Positions 62,486-64,000 of a stretch of DNA of 64,000 nt are shown in pieces. Under the pieces are notes generated by a model. The model searched no databases. It saw only the letters and a program-made list of their open reading frames with translations, and had not been told where the DNA came from. The stretch lies in NCBI RefSeq assembly GCF_021568775.1, contig NZ_JAKGSG010000011.1, forward strand, positions 92,135-156,134, written 5' to 3'. A program made the translations under genes and the position numbers. Each line of letters begins with the position of its first letter. The stretch's first letter is position 1. The stretch comes from Antribacter soli. GTDB lineage: Bacteria; Actinomycetota; Actinomycetes; Actinomycetales; Cellulomonadaceae.

Positions 62486-63892
62486 ATGCGATACGCCGAG
62501 CACATCTCCGAGCTGGTAGGCGGCACCCCGCTGGTCCGGCTGAACACGGTCACCGAGGGACTGTCCGCGACGATCCTCGCGAAGATCGAGTACCTCAACC
62601 CCGGCGGCTCCGTGAAGGACCGCATCGCGCTCAAGATGATCGAGGCCGCGGAGGCCTCGGGCGAGCTTCAGCCCGGCGGGACGATCGTCGAGCCGACGTC
62701 GGGCAACACGGGCGTCGGGCTGGCCCTCGTGGCCCAGCGCAAGGGCTACGAGTGCGTGTTCGTGTGCCCGGACAAGGTGAGCCAGGACAAGCGGGACGTG
62801 CTCGCGGCCTACGGGGCGCGCGTCGTCGTGACGCCCACGGCCGTGCCGCCCGACCACCCGGACTCCTACTACTCCGTGAGCGACCGCCTCGTCCGGGAGA
62901 TCCCTGGCGCGTGGAAGCCCGACCAGTACTCCAACCCCAACGGCCCGGCGTCGCACTACGAGTCGACCGGCCCGGAGGTGTGGGCCGACACCGACGGGCG
63001 GGTGACGCACTTCGTCGCCGGCGTCGGCACGGGCGGCACCATCACGGGCACCGGCCGCTACCTCCACGACGTCTCGGCGGACCGGTCCGAGGCGGACGGC
63101 GGTCGCGTCGCCGTCGTCGGCGCCGACCCGGCCGGTTCCGTGTACTCCGGCGGCGACGGACGCCCGTACCTCGTGGAGGGCGTCGGCGAGGACTTCTGGC
63201 CGACCGCGTACGACCCCAAGGTCCCGGACGAGGTCATCGCCGTGAGCGACGCCGACTCGTTCGCGATGACGCGCCGCCTCGCGCGCGAGGAGGGCCTGCT
63301 GGTCGGCGGCTCGTGCGGCATGGCCGTCGTCGCCGCGCTGCGGCTGGCCCGCCGGCTCGAGGACGAGGATCCCGAGGCCGCGGCCCGCGCCGTGATCGTG
63401 GTGCTCCTGCCCGACTCCGGCCGTGGCTACCTGTCGAAGATCTTCAACGACGGCTGGATGCGGTCCTACGGGTTCCTCGAGGCCGAGTCCGAGGTCACCG
63501 CGGGCGACATCCTGCGCGACAAGGCCGGCGACATGCCGCAGCTCGTGCACACGCACCCGAGCGAGACGGTGCGGGACGCCATCGTGATCCTGCACGAGTA
63601 CTCGGTGTCGCAGATGCCCGTCGTCGTCGCCGAGCCGCCCGTGAAGATCGGTGAGGTGGCCGGCTCCGTCACAGAGCGCACCCTGCTCGACGCCGTGTTC
63701 TCCGGCAAGGCGTCGCTCACCGACCGCGTGGGCGACCACCTCGAGGAGAAGTTCCCGCTCGTCGGCGCGGGCGAGGGCATCGACGCCGTGCGCGCGGCCC
63801 TCCAGGGCTCCGACGCGATCCTCGTGGTCGCCGACGGCAACCCCGTCGGCGTCCTGACCCGCCACGACCTGCTGGGCTTCCTGGCCCACTGA
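62486..63892 (+). CDS. cbs: cystathionine beta-synthase
   Basis: 468 residues. The PLP-enzyme domain (1-320) has 'YLNPGGSVKDRIALKMIE' with the Schiff-base Lys, 'PTSGNTGVGLALVA' and 'VGTGGTITGTGRYL'. Two CBS domains follow from about 335 to 468 ('VTAGDILRDKAGDMPQLVHTHPSETVRDAI', 'NPVGVLTRHDLLGFL'). This is the actinobacterial cystathionine beta-synthase, joining serine and homocysteine in transsulphuration. There is no haem domain. The ATG at 62486 follows GGAAGGA. Confidence 0.95.
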   Translation: MRYAEHISELVGGTPLVRLNTVTEGLSATILAKIEYLNPGGSVKDRIALKMIEAAEASGELQPGGTIVEPTSGNTGVGLALVAQRKGYECVFVCPDKVSQDKRDVLAAYGARVVVTPTAVPPDHPDSYYSVSDRLVREIPGAWKPDQYSNPNGPASHYESTGPEVWADTDGRVTHFVAGVGTGGTITGTGRYLHDVSADRSEADGGRVAVVGADPAGSVYSGGDGRPYLVEGVGEDFWPTAYDPKVPDEVIAVSDADSFAMTRRLAREEGLLVGGSCGMAVVAALRLARRLEDEDPEAAARAVIVVLLPDSGRGYLSKIFNDGWMRSYGFLEAESEVTAGDILRDKAGDMPQLVHTHPSETVRDAIVILHEYSVSQMPVVVAEPPVKIGEVAGSVTERTLLDAVFSGKASLTDRVGDHLEEKFPLVGAGEGIDAVRAALQGSDAILVVADGNPVGVLTRHDLLGFLAH

Positions 63893-63903
63893 CCAACTGG
63901 GTT

Positions 63904-63959
63904 GTGGGTATGGAGACGGAGCGAGTTCCGGCCGGAACCCACTCCGTCTCCATAACCAC
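63904..63959. repeat. long palindrome after cbs
   Basis: GTGGGTATGGAGACGGAG (from 63904) pairs with CTCCGTCTCCATAACCAC (to 63959), with a GAGTTCCGG-CCGGAAC tip; one arm mismatch. It lies 12 bp past the cbs stop and may terminate transcription. The last 38 bases of the window turn into G-rich homopolymers and should be treated as low-confidence sequence. Confidence 0.6.
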
Positions 63960-64000
63960 CACGACGCCCGGGGCGGGGCCGCCGGGGGGGGGGCCGGCGG

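Overview
The window is very GC-rich with dense, mostly overlapping genes, GTG/TTG starts and a typical actinobacterial core-gene run: mfd, mazG, eno, a DivIC/FtsB-type protein, a DUF501 protein and ppx, with clpP and a ClgR-type regulator further on. A large secreted GH10 xylanase with a CBM9-type module fits a plant-polymer degrader of the Micrococcales, such as the Cellulomonas, Cellulosimicrobium or Promicromonospora relatives. This placement is inference from gene content; no 16S gene is present.

Positions 1-24150 form a large cell-surface polysaccharide locus. A plus-strand operon (1-8759) makes an N-acylated amino sugar (oxidoreductase, epimerase, two PLP aminotransferases, a NeuD/PglD-type acyltransferase) and carries two glycosyltransferases and a flippase. 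Minus-strand genes (8760-11883) give a WsaF-like glycosyltransferase and an AsnB-type amidotransferase. A secreted beta-helix protein follows. A second minus-strand operon (13388-16627) holds three glycosyltransferases and an acyltransferase. Two kinase-less Wzz-like chain-length proteins point away from each other; one is followed by an O-antigen-ligase/polymerase-like protein and a PAP2 phosphatase. A WD40/TolB-like protein with an MFS carrier, and a WbpD-like N-acetyltransferase, close the locus. Four intergenic regions of the locus share a GGGTGAA-type inverted motif that may co-regulate it.

Positions 24175-30082 are accessory: a membrane acyltransferase, an OmpA-domain lipoprotein, small unknown genes, an XRE-MNT/HepT toxin-antitoxin pair, and a less GC-rich stretch of orphan genes, one of them frameshifted. 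Positions 30402-63892 are mostly chromosomal backbone: mfd; a HipBA module with two clear palindromic operators; a class I amidotransferase preceded by a 42-codon coupled ORF; the xylanase/deacetylase; an L-2-hydroxyglutarate-oxidase-like protein; a MacB-like ABC exporter; mazG-eno-divIC-DUF501-ppx; a PadR regulator with its membrane partner; a type II NADH dehydrogenase-like protein; a tRNA with UAA anticodon; amidotransferase, hydrolase and LysR genes; clgR-like and clpP; an ArsR-like operon; an MBL hydrolase; an ABC-2 exporter; a Bax-inhibitor-type membrane protein; and cystathionine beta-synthase.

The most unusual content is non-coding: at least four families of dispersed palindromic elements. 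One has four copies, all exactly 73 nt, whose arms vary by compensatory change. Others supply stop codons to neighbouring genes or lie next to poly-C/poly-G runs that look like assembly artefacts at strong hairpins.
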